Below, piece by piece: positions 1-13,170 of a DNA stretch of 64,000 bases. The notes under the pieces are model-generated. The model saw only the letters and a list, made by a program, of their open reading frames with translations, was not told the origin of the DNA and did no database searches. Positions within the stretch are counted from its first letter, which is position 1. Every line of letters starts with the position of its first letter. A program made the position numbers and the translations under genes. This DNA is from Yamagishiella unicocca (Eukaryota; Chlorophyta; Chlorophyceae; Chlamydomonadales; Volvocaceae). The DNA lies in contig BDSL01000069.1 in assembly GCA_003116995.1 (NCBI GenBank), forward strand, positions 372,001-436,000, read 5' to 3'.

Positions 1-41
1 CACAGCACGCGCGACGCATGGTTCGAAATCAGGTGGCTCAC

Positions 42-1180
42 CGGAAGCACGGCTCGTCCCACACGCGGTCGTACCCTGCCTCGCGCAGCGCGCGCAGCAT
101 GGCCGGCGCCGCATGGCCCGGGATGGCGGCGAATGCCGGGCGGCCGAGCCCAGGGGGCTGCGGGAGCGCGAGGATGCCCGCCAGCGCTGCCAGGAAGAGC
201 CGGACCTGGTGCTGGTGGTCTTCATGGTGCTGTGTTTCGCTTCCTCCTGGGTCCTGGTCGGTGGCGGGTTTATAAACGAGGTTGGAAGGTTAGAGGACGC
301 AATTTGGGCCACGCAAATGGGTCGGGTTGCAAGGCGGAGTTGCAGCTGGGGCCCTGGGTCGGGGCCTTGGGTTGCGGTTGGGGTTGGGAGGAGCAAGGGA
401 GGAGCAAGGAGCACAGGTTCACGATTGAATGCTCTGCAGAGCGAGGGGGGGGCCTAAGAGTTGCCCCAGGAGCCCGTGTGCAATGTGTGGCTGGGCGGGT
501 GCAGATACCGTACACTTTGTGACATGACGTGTCAGTGAGATGACGCAGGGAACAGAGTTCGAGCAGCGTTCGGGCAGCGTTCGCGCAGCATGTACACGCG
601 GTGTACATTCCAACGAAAAAGCTAAGTTCGAGGAAAACAGGAAGTCCCTTACATACAGGCGCGGTCTTACCAACTGGTTGCCGTGCGGCCCGTCCGGCAA
701 CTCTGTGGTGTTCGGCCCATAAGCGGAATCCCCAAATTTGGCATTTGGCTTCGCTTCCACAAAAATCGAGTAGGAGCCGCGACCGGGCGCGATGCTATGG
801 ACCACCAGCGCCTGGGCAGTCGAGGCCAGACACAGCATGTCATCCGCCGCAGTAGCTGAGACAGCTGGGTGGGTGAAAGCCGCATCCAGCGCAGGCTGCT
901 GACTTGCAGCACCTGCGTATGTGTTTCTCGCAAGTTCGCAACGTTGCAGGTTCTCTCGAACGTGGTCAGGCGCAGCGATGAACACACGCTTCGCAATATG
1001 CGAGTTGCGTAACAGCCGCGATGCGCGGTCCGGATCATTCATTCTTTCGCACAGCGTTTCGAGGGTGTTCTGCAGCTCCTGGCTGCGGCCATCTGGGACA
1101 CTCCACAGCCGGACCGACTCGGTAGCCACAGCCCGCGCGGCTGACGACGCATCGCTGCCCAGTCCGCCGCTGCTGCACAT
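42..1180 (-). CDS. Unrecognised spliced gene, 3' end beyond left edge
   Basis: I do not recognise this protein. Two minus-strand exons fit together in phase. The first, 1180-671, starts at ATG 1180-1178 (MCSSGGLGSD) and ends at a strong GTAAGA donor after PHGNQL. The second, 229-42, begins after a CACAG acceptor and ends at a GTGAGC donor, so the gene continues left of the window. Together they give about 232 residues without a stop. The first exon has mixed composition with a helical middle (LQNTLETLCERMNDPDRASR) and a possible strand run near SYSIFVEAKP. The second has a hydrophobic stretch (LFLAALAGILAL) followed by AMLRALREAGYDRVWDEPCF. The hydrophobic run is too short to call a membrane segment. 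The gene is transcribed away from the kinase gene that starts at 1788. The matched phase 0 junction and ordinary amino-acid composition argue for a real gene; the start codon is the least certain part. Confidence 0.6.
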
Positions 1181-1787
1181 GATTCCTGGTTTATGCAGCC
1201 GCACGGCCGGGCGTGCAGATGGGGCCCGGCCGTGGGCGCAAATGTTTGCTCGCAACGCAAAGTCAGGTCCGATAAATTGTACGGTTGCACCAGTCTCGCA
1301 CGGACTTTGCTTCACTTGGAATCAGAGAGCTGATGCCCGGAACTGCGCTGCGCTGCGAGGACAGGGCCGCTTAGGTCTGGTTGCCAGTGTTCCCGCTCGT
1401 TTCGGCGCCCCGATCGAGCCTGCTTCCCAAGCCACTTCTTCACGTCTGCTTATATGCATGAATCTATGGTATCACCAAATGCGCGGAAATGCATGGAAAT
1501 CCGAAAGCAGCCAGCAACGTCATCGGCAGCAGAACCAAGGGTCTCGCCGATCCCCACATCTGGGATACCATGCAACGGCGCGCTTCATCCGCACATTCCT
1601 GACTATGAATATCTTTGGCTTTCCGTGTCGCTTTGAGTTGCATACCATACTAGTTGGGATGCCTGAAGCGCCTGGACGGCAACAACAACGCTGCAACGCA
1701 ACTCCACCGCCTCGCAGCCGCCCGGCCCCTGAGCGGCTGCCGTGATCCCGCGACAAGCAATCCGTCCAGAACTTCTAACAGGGCGGA
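1181..1787. promoter_or_regulatory. Intergenic region between divergent genes
   Basis: About 600 bp separate the start codons of two divergently transcribed genes, so both promoters and 5' leaders should lie here. An AT-rich TATATGCATG stretch occurs near 1451. I see no clear operator or repeat. Assigning promoter function is inference from the layout. Confidence 0.4.
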
Positions 1788-3102
1788 ATGGGCGGTGCGT
1801 TGGGCCGTTGCCTCGCCCGTGGCGGCGAAAGCAGAGCGGAAGCCGCGCTCGCGCCGACTGCTGCCGCTTCCCAGCCAGCCCAAATATCCGAGGCCCAGCC
1901 ACAACCGCAGCCTCAACCACAGCCTCAACCACAGGCCGATCAACACACATCCCAGTCTCAGTCCCAACACCAGTCGGGACGCTCATCGCCGCAGCAGCCA
2001 TCGCCGACCGTATCTTCATCGGCGTCTGGCCAACGCCCCATTCATCGGGTGCCCTCCGGCGACAGCCCCTTCGCTGCTCAGGTTCTGCCGCAACGGCCCC
2101 AACGGCCCCGACATTCTGGTGGGGAGCTGTCGTCGACCGCGTCTTCCGACCTCTCCGCCGCAGCCTACGAGCAGCAGACCGCCACCACGGCAGCGGCGCG
2201 GTCGTGCAGCGGCCCGGAGGCGCCGCTCGCCGCCGCCGCCACCGCCGGCGCCGCCGCCACCACCGCTGGACCCAGTTCGGCAGCGGCCGGCGCCATGCTG
2301 GGCCCATTGGGATCAACGGCTGCTGCAGCGATCCTGGTTGCCGGATACACGGCGCGGGCCGTTGCGGGCTACCCCCCACCCTCTGCACCCCCTCTTGCGG
2401 CGCCGCCAGCGGCGGCGGCGGCACCACCGGGTTCCGACCCCGCGTCTCACCCCCACTCGCAATGGCGGCAGCAGCAGTCGATGCAGCAGCAGGAGCAGCA
2501 GCAGCAACAGCAACGCGCACCGTACATGATATCTCACCAGCCGCTGCTCTCCTCCTTGACGTCGTCCTCCGCCACCGGCACCTCGGCCGTGATCGTCACC
2601 ATCGGCACCAACGTGCCCTCGGGAACCGGCAGTCAGCAACACGTGCAGCAGCAGCAGCAGCTGCTCCAAGCCCGGGCGGCGCTGGTGGCCGCACTGGGGG
2701 CCCACTCCCCCGGCTCCTCCCCATTGCGGATCCAGACGCCGCTGAGCGACTCCTCGACGGGATCCAGATCCATGAACACCAGGACGAGCGCGCAACAAGA
2801 GCAGCAACAGCGGCAGCAACCGCAGCAGCAGCAGCAGCCAGGGCAACAGCTGGACGTGCAGTTCGAGCAAGCTCTGACAGCGGCGGCGGCAGGCAGGCCG
2901 CGGGGCCCGACCTCGGCTGACGTGGCGGCGGCCTTCGCGGCGTACCTGTCTGCGGGTGAGGGGCAGTGTGCGACGGCGGCGGAGCGGCTGCCTCCCTCGC
3001 AGCGGCTGCCCCCGCACCTTCAGAGGTACCACCAGCAGCAGCAGCAACAGCAGCAGGAGCAGCAGCAGCAGCAGCAGCAACTACGCCGCTACTACGACGC
3101 TG

Positions 3103-3133
<31 letters not shown>

Positions 3134-6100
3134 GCCAGATGCTATGCAAGGACGCATCGTTTGTGGCGCCGCCGGCGCAAGTGCTGATGACGGCAGCAGC
3201 ACCGCATGGAAGCCCGCCGCCGTTGCTCCTGCTCCTGCAGCTGCTGCTGCTGCGGCGGCTGCTCCTGCGACTGCAACTGGGACTGCGTCTGTTGGCGCTG
3301 CTCCTGTCGCCGTCTCGAGCTGGCGGGCGGCGGCGAGCACCCACTCGCTCGGAATGCGGGGGGCCACCGGCGGCGGCGGGGACGATGCCGGCGACGACGC
3401 CAAAGCCGCCGTCAGCGCTACGCTGGGGATGCTGCCCTTTCGGGACCGCGGCGGCGGCGGCGGCGGCGGCGGGAACCGCAACGACAAGCACCAAGATGTC
3501 GACGCTGATCGGCGCCGGGCCGTTGGGCCCAAGTTTCGTGAGAAGTATGGCACGATGGCCGCCGCGATGGGGCTCCGTACGGCACCGGATCGCCACACCC
3601 GCCCGCCGGCGCAAACGGCCCCGGCAGGCTTGAGGGCGCAAATCCGCGCCGCGGCGGCGGCGGCGGCGGCCGCGACGGCGGCGGCGGCGGCCTCTGGAAC
3701 CTCGGAGGCGCAGGGCAGCGGGGCGGAGGGCGAGCTGCCGGGGGGCCCCAGCGGCGGAAGCGCCTTGGTTGCTGGCAGCGGCGGCAGCGGCGTCATGTCG
3801 CCGTACGTGCAACGGGGTTCCGTTTCGGCAAGGCTGCCGTCGCTTGCTGTGACATCGTTCGACGGCAGCGCCAGCGGCAGCGTCGGCGACGGCGGCCGTG
3901 GCAGCAGCGACGGCGGCATGGGGACCATCGTCGGCATCGGCATCGGTGGAGCATCCGGCTCGGAGGCCTCTCGGTCCTTTGCGCCGGTTGGGGCGTACGG
4001 CAGCACCGTCATGCGTGCCAGGCTGGCGTGTCCCGTCGTCGAGGAGGATGGCGAGGAGGGCGAAGAGGCGGGGGAAGGTGGCAGGGTGGAGCCGCTGCTG
4101 CAGCGCACTGCCGGCGGCGGCGACGGCGGCGGCGATAGCGGCGGCGGTACGACAGGCGGCGGTGTCACGGTGCCGCAGTTTGGGTCCCACGTGTCCTCCG
4201 TCGTGTCGACCCTCTCCTGGAGCTCCACGCACAATGACCCATGGGTCAGCGACGTGGGCACCTCGGCCGCCACTGCGGCGGCGTCCGTGGCAGACATTGC
4301 CGCGGATCTGGGGGGTCCTCTAGGCCGGCCGAGGGGACCCCTTGCCGGCGGCCTGCAGGGCGGCGTCGGCGTCGGCGCTGGCGCTGGCCCTGGCGGCGCC
4401 GGCTGCAGGGGGGAAGTCGGAGCGCCAGCGGTGCGGCGTGTTGACGGCGGGGGGTTCGCCGCCGCTGTACCGCGGTGCGGGTCATCGCCACGCGCCAGAA
4501 CCGCTGCGCCCCACTGGCAACGGCAGGCGCAGCAGCAGGAACAGCAGGCGCAGCAGGCGCAGCAGGCGCAGCAGGCGCAGCAGGCGCAGCAGGCGCAGCA
4601 GGCGCAGCAGGCGCAGCAGCAGCAGCAGCAGCAGCAGGCTCAGGCACACGATTCGGGGCTAGCTGCCTCGCCGGCGGCGGTGGTGTCGCCGTTCTCGGTT
4701 GCTGCTGGCGGCGGCGGCGGCGGCAGCGGCGATGGCTGCACGTTGTGCCTGGAAGGCAGCAGCAACCGCAGCAATGTGGGGGCTGGCGAGGGAGCGAGTC
4801 GCAGTGAGTGATAAGGCCCGGCGGGAGCAGCTCAATGTACCGTGTGCCTTGAAAGCATCCAACCTACGCTACGCTTTGGCTGCCTAACCCGACTGCCCTG
4901 AATTTGACTGCGCAACTAGAAAGTAGTTTATAGGGTTTTACCGCCTTCGAATCCCCCCCTGCCGTACCATCCCCGAATCCCTCTCCTGCCGTATCACCTC
5001 CAAATCCCTCTCCTGCCGTACCACCACCAAATCCCTCTCCTGCCGTGCCGCCCGCCCCAGAGCTCTCGCACCAACCCGCGCTCGCACAGCAAGCCTCCGC
5101 CCACTGACCACCGCCCGCCCACCCTGCCGTACTTGCTTTCCGTCGTACCGTCGTATGTTTGCAGTGCCAGCGAGCATGTGGTCTGGCGCCGTCGTGTCCA
5201 CCCTCTCCGCCGCCTCGGGGACCGGAACCGTGAGGTCCGTCCCCAGCAGCCTACCCAGCGCCCACGGGGGCCGCCACCCCTACCACCACTCAGTCAGCGC
5301 CGTCCGCCAGCGGCAGCACCCGCACCAGCACCCAAATCAACAGCACCAACACCACCAGCAGCAGCACCAACAGCCCTGCCCGCTCCATTCCCTAGCTCCA
5401 GCTTCCTCCCTGTCCGTCGCCACGGCCCCCTCCTGCCTCTCCACCCAAGAGTACAACCCTGCCGCCGTCGCCGCCGGCGGCGGCGCCGCAGCGTACGACC
5501 AGTCTGCCGCCGCCGCCGCCGCAGGCATGATAGGTGTAGGCGCAGGGCCGGCGGAGGCGGCGGCGGCGGCCGCGCCGGCGCCCACCACGCCGACGGCGGC
5601 GCACGAGACGACTGCCGCGGCTGCCAGCACCAGTCCTACGATGATGACCCATGGGTCGGCTGAGCGCCATCGCCACTCGTCCGCCGGCCTCTCCGCTCCG
5701 CCCACGCTGACATTGCGCTCCGCCAGAGCCGCAACTATGGCTGCTACTGCGGCCACCGATGATATCGCTTCAGAGGCTTCCGCCGGCGTTGACGAGGTGG
5801 GTGTGCCGTACAGCGGCGGCCGGCCTCCAGGTCGGGGTGCGGCAGCCAGCAGCGGCGTCATCTTGGGGGACCACGGCAGCAGCGGGCCGTGCGGTGACGG
5901 CGACGGCGACGGCGGCATTGGTGGCTTCATGGATTGGGCCCTACGTACGGCACCGGTCGGGTGGGACGCCACGTCACGCACGGGTTCGTCCTCCTCCGCC
6001 GGCGGCGGCGGCGGCGGCCGTGGCCGCCGCGGCGGCGGCGGAGGCGGAGGCGGCGGCTCCGACACTATGCTCCGTTGTGGCGGCGGCGCCGCCGGCAGGA

Positions 6101-9100
6101 GCGTGGCGAATATGTTACTAGGCGCGGCGGCGGCGACGGCGGAGGCGGGCGCAGAGGCGGCTCTGCCGAGGCCTCAGTTCATGTTCGGGGAGCCACTGAG
6201 ACCGAGAATCAAGCGGTGTGCGTCCGTGGCGTTCGTGGTGAGCTGCAGCTGCATGGCTGGGGTGCTCGCCGACCCAGACAGGCAGGGGAAACCAACACAC
6301 CCAGGCGCACCTGTCGGCGAGGGGTATTGGGTGTTTGTGCCTGGCTGAAGGCGGGGAGGTGCCGTACATGGCTGGGGTGCACTGCGGTGCACCGTGAACG
6401 CCGACGTTAGGGCCGCTGGTTACCCCCGAACTGGTCCACCACCCAACACGAACACCTACCCACATTCCGCCGGACATTTTGCATTAACTCTGCGCCGACT
6501 GTTATGCCCCAACAACAACAAGTCCGCCAGTATTAACCACCAACGGCGTGTTGAACACATTTCCGCGGCTACCACATTGCCTTTTTTCCATCTTTCTCTC
6601 CCCTGCTGCAACCCCCGTCCACTCTCTATACACACCAACGCCTTCCTAGCTGGAGGATCTTATCTGCTGGAGGATCTTCCTGGCTGAAGGATCCTCCCAA
6701 CACCAGGCGACTCGCGGAATATGTTGTTTGCAGGTGGCGGCGAGGACCGCTTCGGGCTTCTCCAACGACGCCCTGACACGCTTCCGCGGCGGCCGCGGCG
6801 GCGGCGGCCGCAACCCAGAGCTCCAGGAGCGCGGCGCCGTCGCCGCCGCACCCCCAGACGCCGCCGCTGGGCCGTCCTGCATTCTGTACGGCGCCTCCGG
6901 GTCGTACAGCCCCTCCGAGCCGGAGTCGCCCTTTGGCGCCTCCGCCGCGCCCTCCTTCGCCCGACATCCCCGGCTGCCCCCCACGCCCTTCCAAGAGCAT
7001 CCGCACCACCCGCCGCTGGTGCTGCCGTCGCCGCAGTCACCCGCCTCCGGCGCGCAGCACGCTCCAGGGGAGGCGCAGCATCCAGGCGGTGGGACCGCGG
7101 CGGGCGCTGCGGCCGCCGGGGCCGTTGGCGGCGGCGGCGGCGCAAGTGCCGTTGCGCCCACCATCGGACCCGCTGGGCCTGGGGCTCAAGGGGGAGCCGG
7201 GGACCGTGCTGGCAGTGCGGGAGTCGGCGGCGGCGGGGCGGCGGCGGAGTCTCTGGGTGCTCCGCCGCAGCCGCCGCAGCCGGATCTGCCCGCGCCCTTC
7301 ATCTTCACTCTGGAGCCCTGCCCGCCGGGTTCGGAGGTGGGTGCACGTCAGGACAGGGGCAGGGGCAGAGAGGAGAGAGGGGAAACCCGCGGCACACGGG
7401 GGGGTCGAGGGGGGGGGGCACAGTGGGGGGGCACAAAGGGGGGGGCGGTTTGGCTTGAGAGGAAACCCGTAGGGTCGGCACTGAAACGTAGGACGGACGA
7501 GGAAACGTGGCGGGAGGAGAGGGGATGATGTGATGTGATATGCGGCGCTTCACGAAAGATAGGATGTATATTCGGGTTTGTGTGACGCATGATATTCAGG
7601 TTTGTGTGACGCATCATTTTGGGTGGGGGGGGTATAGGTTTCGTTGCGCGCCGGCTCCATTACATACCCCTCTGGCGCCGCCGGCGCTCCTGGTGATGTG
7701 CCGTACAGCGTGCCACCGATCCCCCCGCCGCCGCCCGTGGATCCGCGGATTCTCTTATCAAACCCCCCGCCGCCGCCTGCTCGTGCGCCTCCTCCACCAC
7801 CAGGTCGACAACCTGCTGTCGCTGGTCGGCAACGTGTTCCATGTAGGGACTGGGGAGGGGGGGTCGCGAAGGGAGGGGTTGCAAGGAAAACGGTTTTCGT
7901 GCATGAAGGAAAACCGTTTAGGACAGGCTTTTCGAGATGCATGCTGGAGGACTTGATTGAGGAGGCGAAAGTCGGAGGTCGCGTGTCGACCTTCGGCGGC
8001 GGCGTCTAGACTAACGGAAGCGAGGACTCCCGAGGGGTGGGGGGGTCTCGTGGGGTTGGGATGACCCCCCCTTTCGGACGTCAGCGGTCTATTCGCACAA
8101 TGAGCACCCCCACCCTACCCCCCAAGCAGTGCATGCGTCATCACATGTGCGCGCAATCACACATGCGTCATCACATGTGCGCACAATCACACATGCGTCA
8201 TCACATGAGCGCACAATCACACATGCGTCATCACATGTGCGCACAATCACACATGCGTCATCACATGTGCGCGCAATCACACATGCGTCATCACATGTGC
8301 GCGCAGTCACACATGCGTCATCACATGTGCGCGCAATCACACATGCGTCATCACATGTGCGCGCAATCACACATGCGTCATCACATGTGCGCGCAATCAC
8401 ACATGCGTCATCACATGTGCGCGCAGTCACACATGCGTCATCACACCGACTCGCCAACCCGCAGGTGCCGGTAGTGATGGTGGCGGCACACCTGCCCGGA
8501 ACCATCTTCGTGAGGATTAACCAGGAGGCGGTGGCGGCCGCAGCCGCAGCCGCGACCGCGACCGCGGCCCCCGCTGCCCCCGCAGCTGCGGCAAAGAGCC
8601 CCCGGCTGCGGCCCCCTAGCGAGGTCGCGGCAGCGGCGGCGGCAGCCGCCGCCGCCGGCTCCGCCGCCGCCGCCGCACTGGTCGAGGACCTGGAGTGGCA
8701 GCTGCGGCTGGGGGCGTGGGCGGTGGGGAGCTCGACGGCATTGCCGGGCGCTGCAGAGGGGGCGGCGGCGGGCGCTGGCGGCGGCGAGGACGCTGGCGGC
8801 GGCGGCGGCGGCGGTGTTGTGATCGTCGAGGATGCGACGCGGGACGAGCGGTACGGCAGGCCGGCGTTCGTGCTTTTGCGGGCCTTTGCGGGCGATGAGG
8901 GGTGTGTGTGAGGCGGTTCGGCATGGGTTGGGGCGACAACCGAACCCAATCCGTGTCGCGTCCCAAGCTCCCAACCGCTGTGTGCGCGCATGCGGCGACC
9001 ATCAGCTCCAAGACCGTTCGCTTAATTTGTACGGTTATTCATTGTGGCATTGTACGGTAGCATTGTCCGTACAACCGTACATTAACCAACTCCGATACTG

Positions 9101-12100
9101 CCTCTCCTGCTCGCCTCGCCGCAACGCCGGCGCCCAGGCTGGCTCGCGAGGCCTTCGTCCGCATCACCCCGCCGGTGCGCTTCGTCATGGCGGTGCCGCT
9201 GGAGGACGATCGTACGGCAGCCGCCGCCGCCGCCGCCGTCTTTGCGCAGCCGGCCGCCGCGTCCACCGCTGCGGCGGCTGCCAGCGCGGCAGGCCGCGGC
9301 GGTGGCGGCGGCCGTGGCGGCGGCGGCCGCGGCGGCGGCCGGCGGGACAGCTCCTCAGCTCTGCGCAGCGGCGTGGCTGGCGGGGCTGCGGGCCAGGGCC
9401 AGGGGGAGGGGCAGAAGGAGGGGCAGGAGGAGAAGGACTGCGCGGCTGGGATGTCGCGGCTGCTGGGGACACTGTGCCTCGCGGACTTCCAGGTCTGTCT
9501 ACCTTTCGATTTGTAATTTTGTAGATCTGCCTGCCTGTAGATCTGTCGATCTGTCTGCCTGTAGATCTGTCTACCTGTCTGCCTGTAGATCTGTCGATCT
9601 GTCTGCCTGTAGAGCTGTCTACCTGTCTACCCGGCTGCCATCCTTTCATTTACAAGCCATGCATACCCACAAGAAACACTGAAGTTGAAGCGAACTGAAT
9701 AAACAAGCAAACAGGCGCTCGCGCTCGCTCACTCTTCCCGCCGTCCCTTCCCGGTTTTTCTCACTGCTATTCCCCCCCCCCCCCGGGTGTATCCTCCTCA
9801 CTCTCCCCCGCGCTCTCACCGCCACCAGCCCCGCCCCGCCGCGACTATCGCCCAACCGCTGCTCGCCAACATCCGCTACCTGCTGCTCAGCCAGCTCAGC
9901 AGGGATATACGGCTGTACGACGAACGGCAGCGCTCCAGGGTGGGGCGGGAGGAGGGGAGAGGAGACGACAGATTCGGCGGATGGATGCTGGAGGGTTGGG
10001 TTTGGGGGGGAGGTGCCTAGGTAGCGGGCAGCAGGCTGGGGCCGTAGTTTGGTCATATGCCTGAGGACGTGCCATTCCCGGCCACGGAACCTGCCTACGT
10101 CCCCTTACCCGCCGTACCCGCCGTACCCGCCGTACCCGCCTTACCCGCCCTCCTCCCCGCCCTCCTCCCCGCCCCCCCAGGCTGTCATGTCCGAGCTGCT
10201 GCTCAACCTCCAGCGCATGCTGGACCGCCACGACCGCTGCATCCTGCTGGTGGACCTGGGGGCCGGACCCACGGGTCGGTGGCCGGTGCTGTACGCCAAC
10301 CACGCCTGGACCACCATCACCGGTGTGTGGGTGGGTGGGTGGGTGAGTGGGTTCGAGGAAGACCCGTGGATGCCCGAAACACCCGTTTAGAACAGACGTT
10401 TTGAGATGCATGCTGGAGAACTGGGTGGGTGGGTGGGTTAGGCTCCGTGCTCGGGGCCCTGGGGGAAGGAGTTGCGGTTTACAGGATACGGCTGCAGCTT
10501 AAGGCACGCGTTACGCTGTTGGTTTGGCGGCGGCAGAGGCTTATTCGGCATCTGGAGGGGGGGTATAAGGGAATCCGCGAACCCGAAGAGGGCTCCATCG
10601 GGACCGATCCGGGGTAAGGCCCACGGGGGACATCAATATACACTGCGGGGGTCCGGTAGCGCACCGCCGACTCGAGGGGCTGACAAATGGGACGAGATTG
10701 CCTTGCCGTACTGTCGTACGACCTCTGCCGCAGGCATGCCGCGGGAGGACGTGGTGGGGCGGGACATCAAGGAGCTCGTCACAACCGCCGCCGTACAGCT
10801 GCCGGTCAGCGGCGGCACCACGATCGCGTCTCGGGAGACGGCGGCGACGGCGTCGGCCAAGCTGGCGGCGACGGCGGCGGCGTCGGCGCTGCCGTCGGGG
10901 GCGCTGTCCGAGGGCGGTGAGAAGGTGGCCCCGATCGACTGGGCGCGGTACGCAGGCGCGTTTCCACGGCAGAACGACATCGTGATCGACAACGCGAGGC
11001 TGCCGGCGGCGGCCCCGGCCACCGCGACGGCCGCCGCGGCTGCAGCCGGCGACACGGAGGGCGGCGGCGAGGGGCTGGGGGGAGGCGGTGTCCTGGCGAC
11101 CCTGCGCTTTCGGTAGGTTGGGGTTTCAGGTGCACAAGTTGAAGGGTTTTAGGAGGTTTGGGGGATGGAAGAGGTTGGAGCGGTTTTAGGAGGTTTGGGG
11201 GATGGAAGAGGTTAGGAGATTTGGGGGAAGGAAGAGGTTGCAGGGGCGAGGGTTGGAGATTTGTGCCATCCTTAGCCGTATCGGTACTGTCGTACCGTCG
11301 TACCTGCGTGGTCGTGGTGCCACGGGATCTCATGGCATTCCCTGAACATCTTGAGCCCCCCGCAAATCTGCACCCGCCCCCCCACACTAACTGACAACAC
11401 CTCCGCTTTGGCATCCAGCCACGCAAGCGGTACGATAGCCGACCCTCCCTTTCTCCCCCTCCCTTTCTCCCCCTCCCTTCCTCCCCCTCCCCCTCCCCCT
11501 CGCCCCCCTAGTTTTGTTGCTCGCGAGGCAGTCCAGGACAGCGGTTTGATGCCTGCGGGCTGGCGGCCCCTCATCGGCGCCATTCCGGATCGGGGCCCCG
11601 GCAGGGCGCTGCTGCTCGTCACTCCGCACTCGGCGGCGGCGGCGGCGGCCCCCGGCGGCGGCGGCGGCGGCACCAGAGAGCTGCAGGTGTGTGTGTTTTC
11701 TACCTGGAGGGGCTATCTGGGGGCACAGGAGCACGGGACAGGGGAACGAGGAGCTCTTGATGTCGTCGCCATCGCCGGGTGGGGAGCTGCCCGTCCGTGC
11801 AGAAGTGCCTCGTTGTCTGGTTGGGCTAGGGTGGGTTTGCGGAAGCCCCTTTACCGGCCAGTCCTGCAGGTACCCCACCCAGCCCCACCCGTAGGGCTCC
11901 TGAGGGATGGAAGAACGGTCAAGCTCCCTACCGCCCTCCCACCCCCCCCACACCCCTCGCCATAGCCGATATAGCTTAGCCGCCAAAGGTCATATTACGA
12001 CCTTCGGCTTTCGTATCCCCAACCCAGTTCTCCCGCATGCATCTCAAAATTTCTGTTTTAAACGATTTTTTTCGGACATCCACGGGTTTCCCTCGAACCC

Positions 12101-13106
12101 CACACCCCTCCCTGCCTCTCCGCCTGCAGGCCACCCACCTGGGGCACCGCCCTGGCTACAGTCGCATCATCATACCCGGCCTGGAGCTAAAGCACGTGCT
12201 GGGCCGGGGCGGTTTCGGAGCCGTGCATTACGGCACCCTGGAGGGGATGCCGGTGGCGGTCAAGACGCTCGACATGGGGTGGGTGTGGCTGGGCTGGGTG
12301 TGTGTGTGTGTGTGGGGGTGGCGCCTTTGGGTTTAGAGGCCTTTGGGGTTTGGATCTTAGGGTTTTGAGTTTCGGTTACAGCGTTTTTGGTGCTGGATCC
12401 GATTCTTGGGCACTCTTCCGTACGGCACCGTATCGGACGGTCGTCGCGGGGTGATGCGCGTACGGCGAGTGGACCCCACATGATGAAATCCTAAAACCCT
12501 AGAACCCTAAACCCATCGCCCCCTCCCCCTCCCCTGCCCACTTACCGGTATTGGGGTCACCGTGTGCTGGCCGCGTGCGCCCAGGAACAGCCGGCTCTCC
12601 GTACAGGGCGCCTCCCTCGAGGCCGTCATGGGGCAGGCGCTGGACCACCCGAACATCGTGAAGACGCTGCTGTTCGTGGAGGGTAACCGGCAGCCGCCGG
12701 CTGATCCTGCCGCCAGCCCCACCGCCGACGGCGGCGCCGTCGCCGCCACCGCCGCTGCCGCCGCCGCCGCCGCCGCTGGGCCCATCCCTGCGAGCGGCGG
12801 CGGCGTCGACGTCGACGTCGACGTCGACGCCAGCGACGGTAGAGGCGGTGCCGCCGCCGCTGAAGAGATGGTGCCGGCGGAGCTGGCGCCGCCGCTGGAG
12901 CGACCGGCGGCGGCGCCGCCGCCTCTGGGGATGCTGCCAGGGGACCGCTTCGCTGGCTTCCGTACAATGATGCGGCAGGGCAGCACGTACGGTATCGGCG
13001 ACGGGAGCACGGGGGCCAACTTCTTCATGCTGGGCGGTCAGCCGGGCAGCCCCACCGCCGCCAGCGGCGCCCGCGCTGGTGTCAGCGTTGGCGGCCTTGG
13101 CGGCCT

Positions 13107-13170
<64 letters not shown>

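Noticed and set aside
2313..3132. Poly-Leu and poly-Ala frames opposite kinase exon 1
   Set aside because: They are antisense shadows of CAG and GCN repeats in the coding strand.
8133..8446. Regular 30-bp array that could suggest a CRISPR
   Set aside because: Units are contiguous with no unique spacers, the genome is eukaryotic, and the array lies in an intron.
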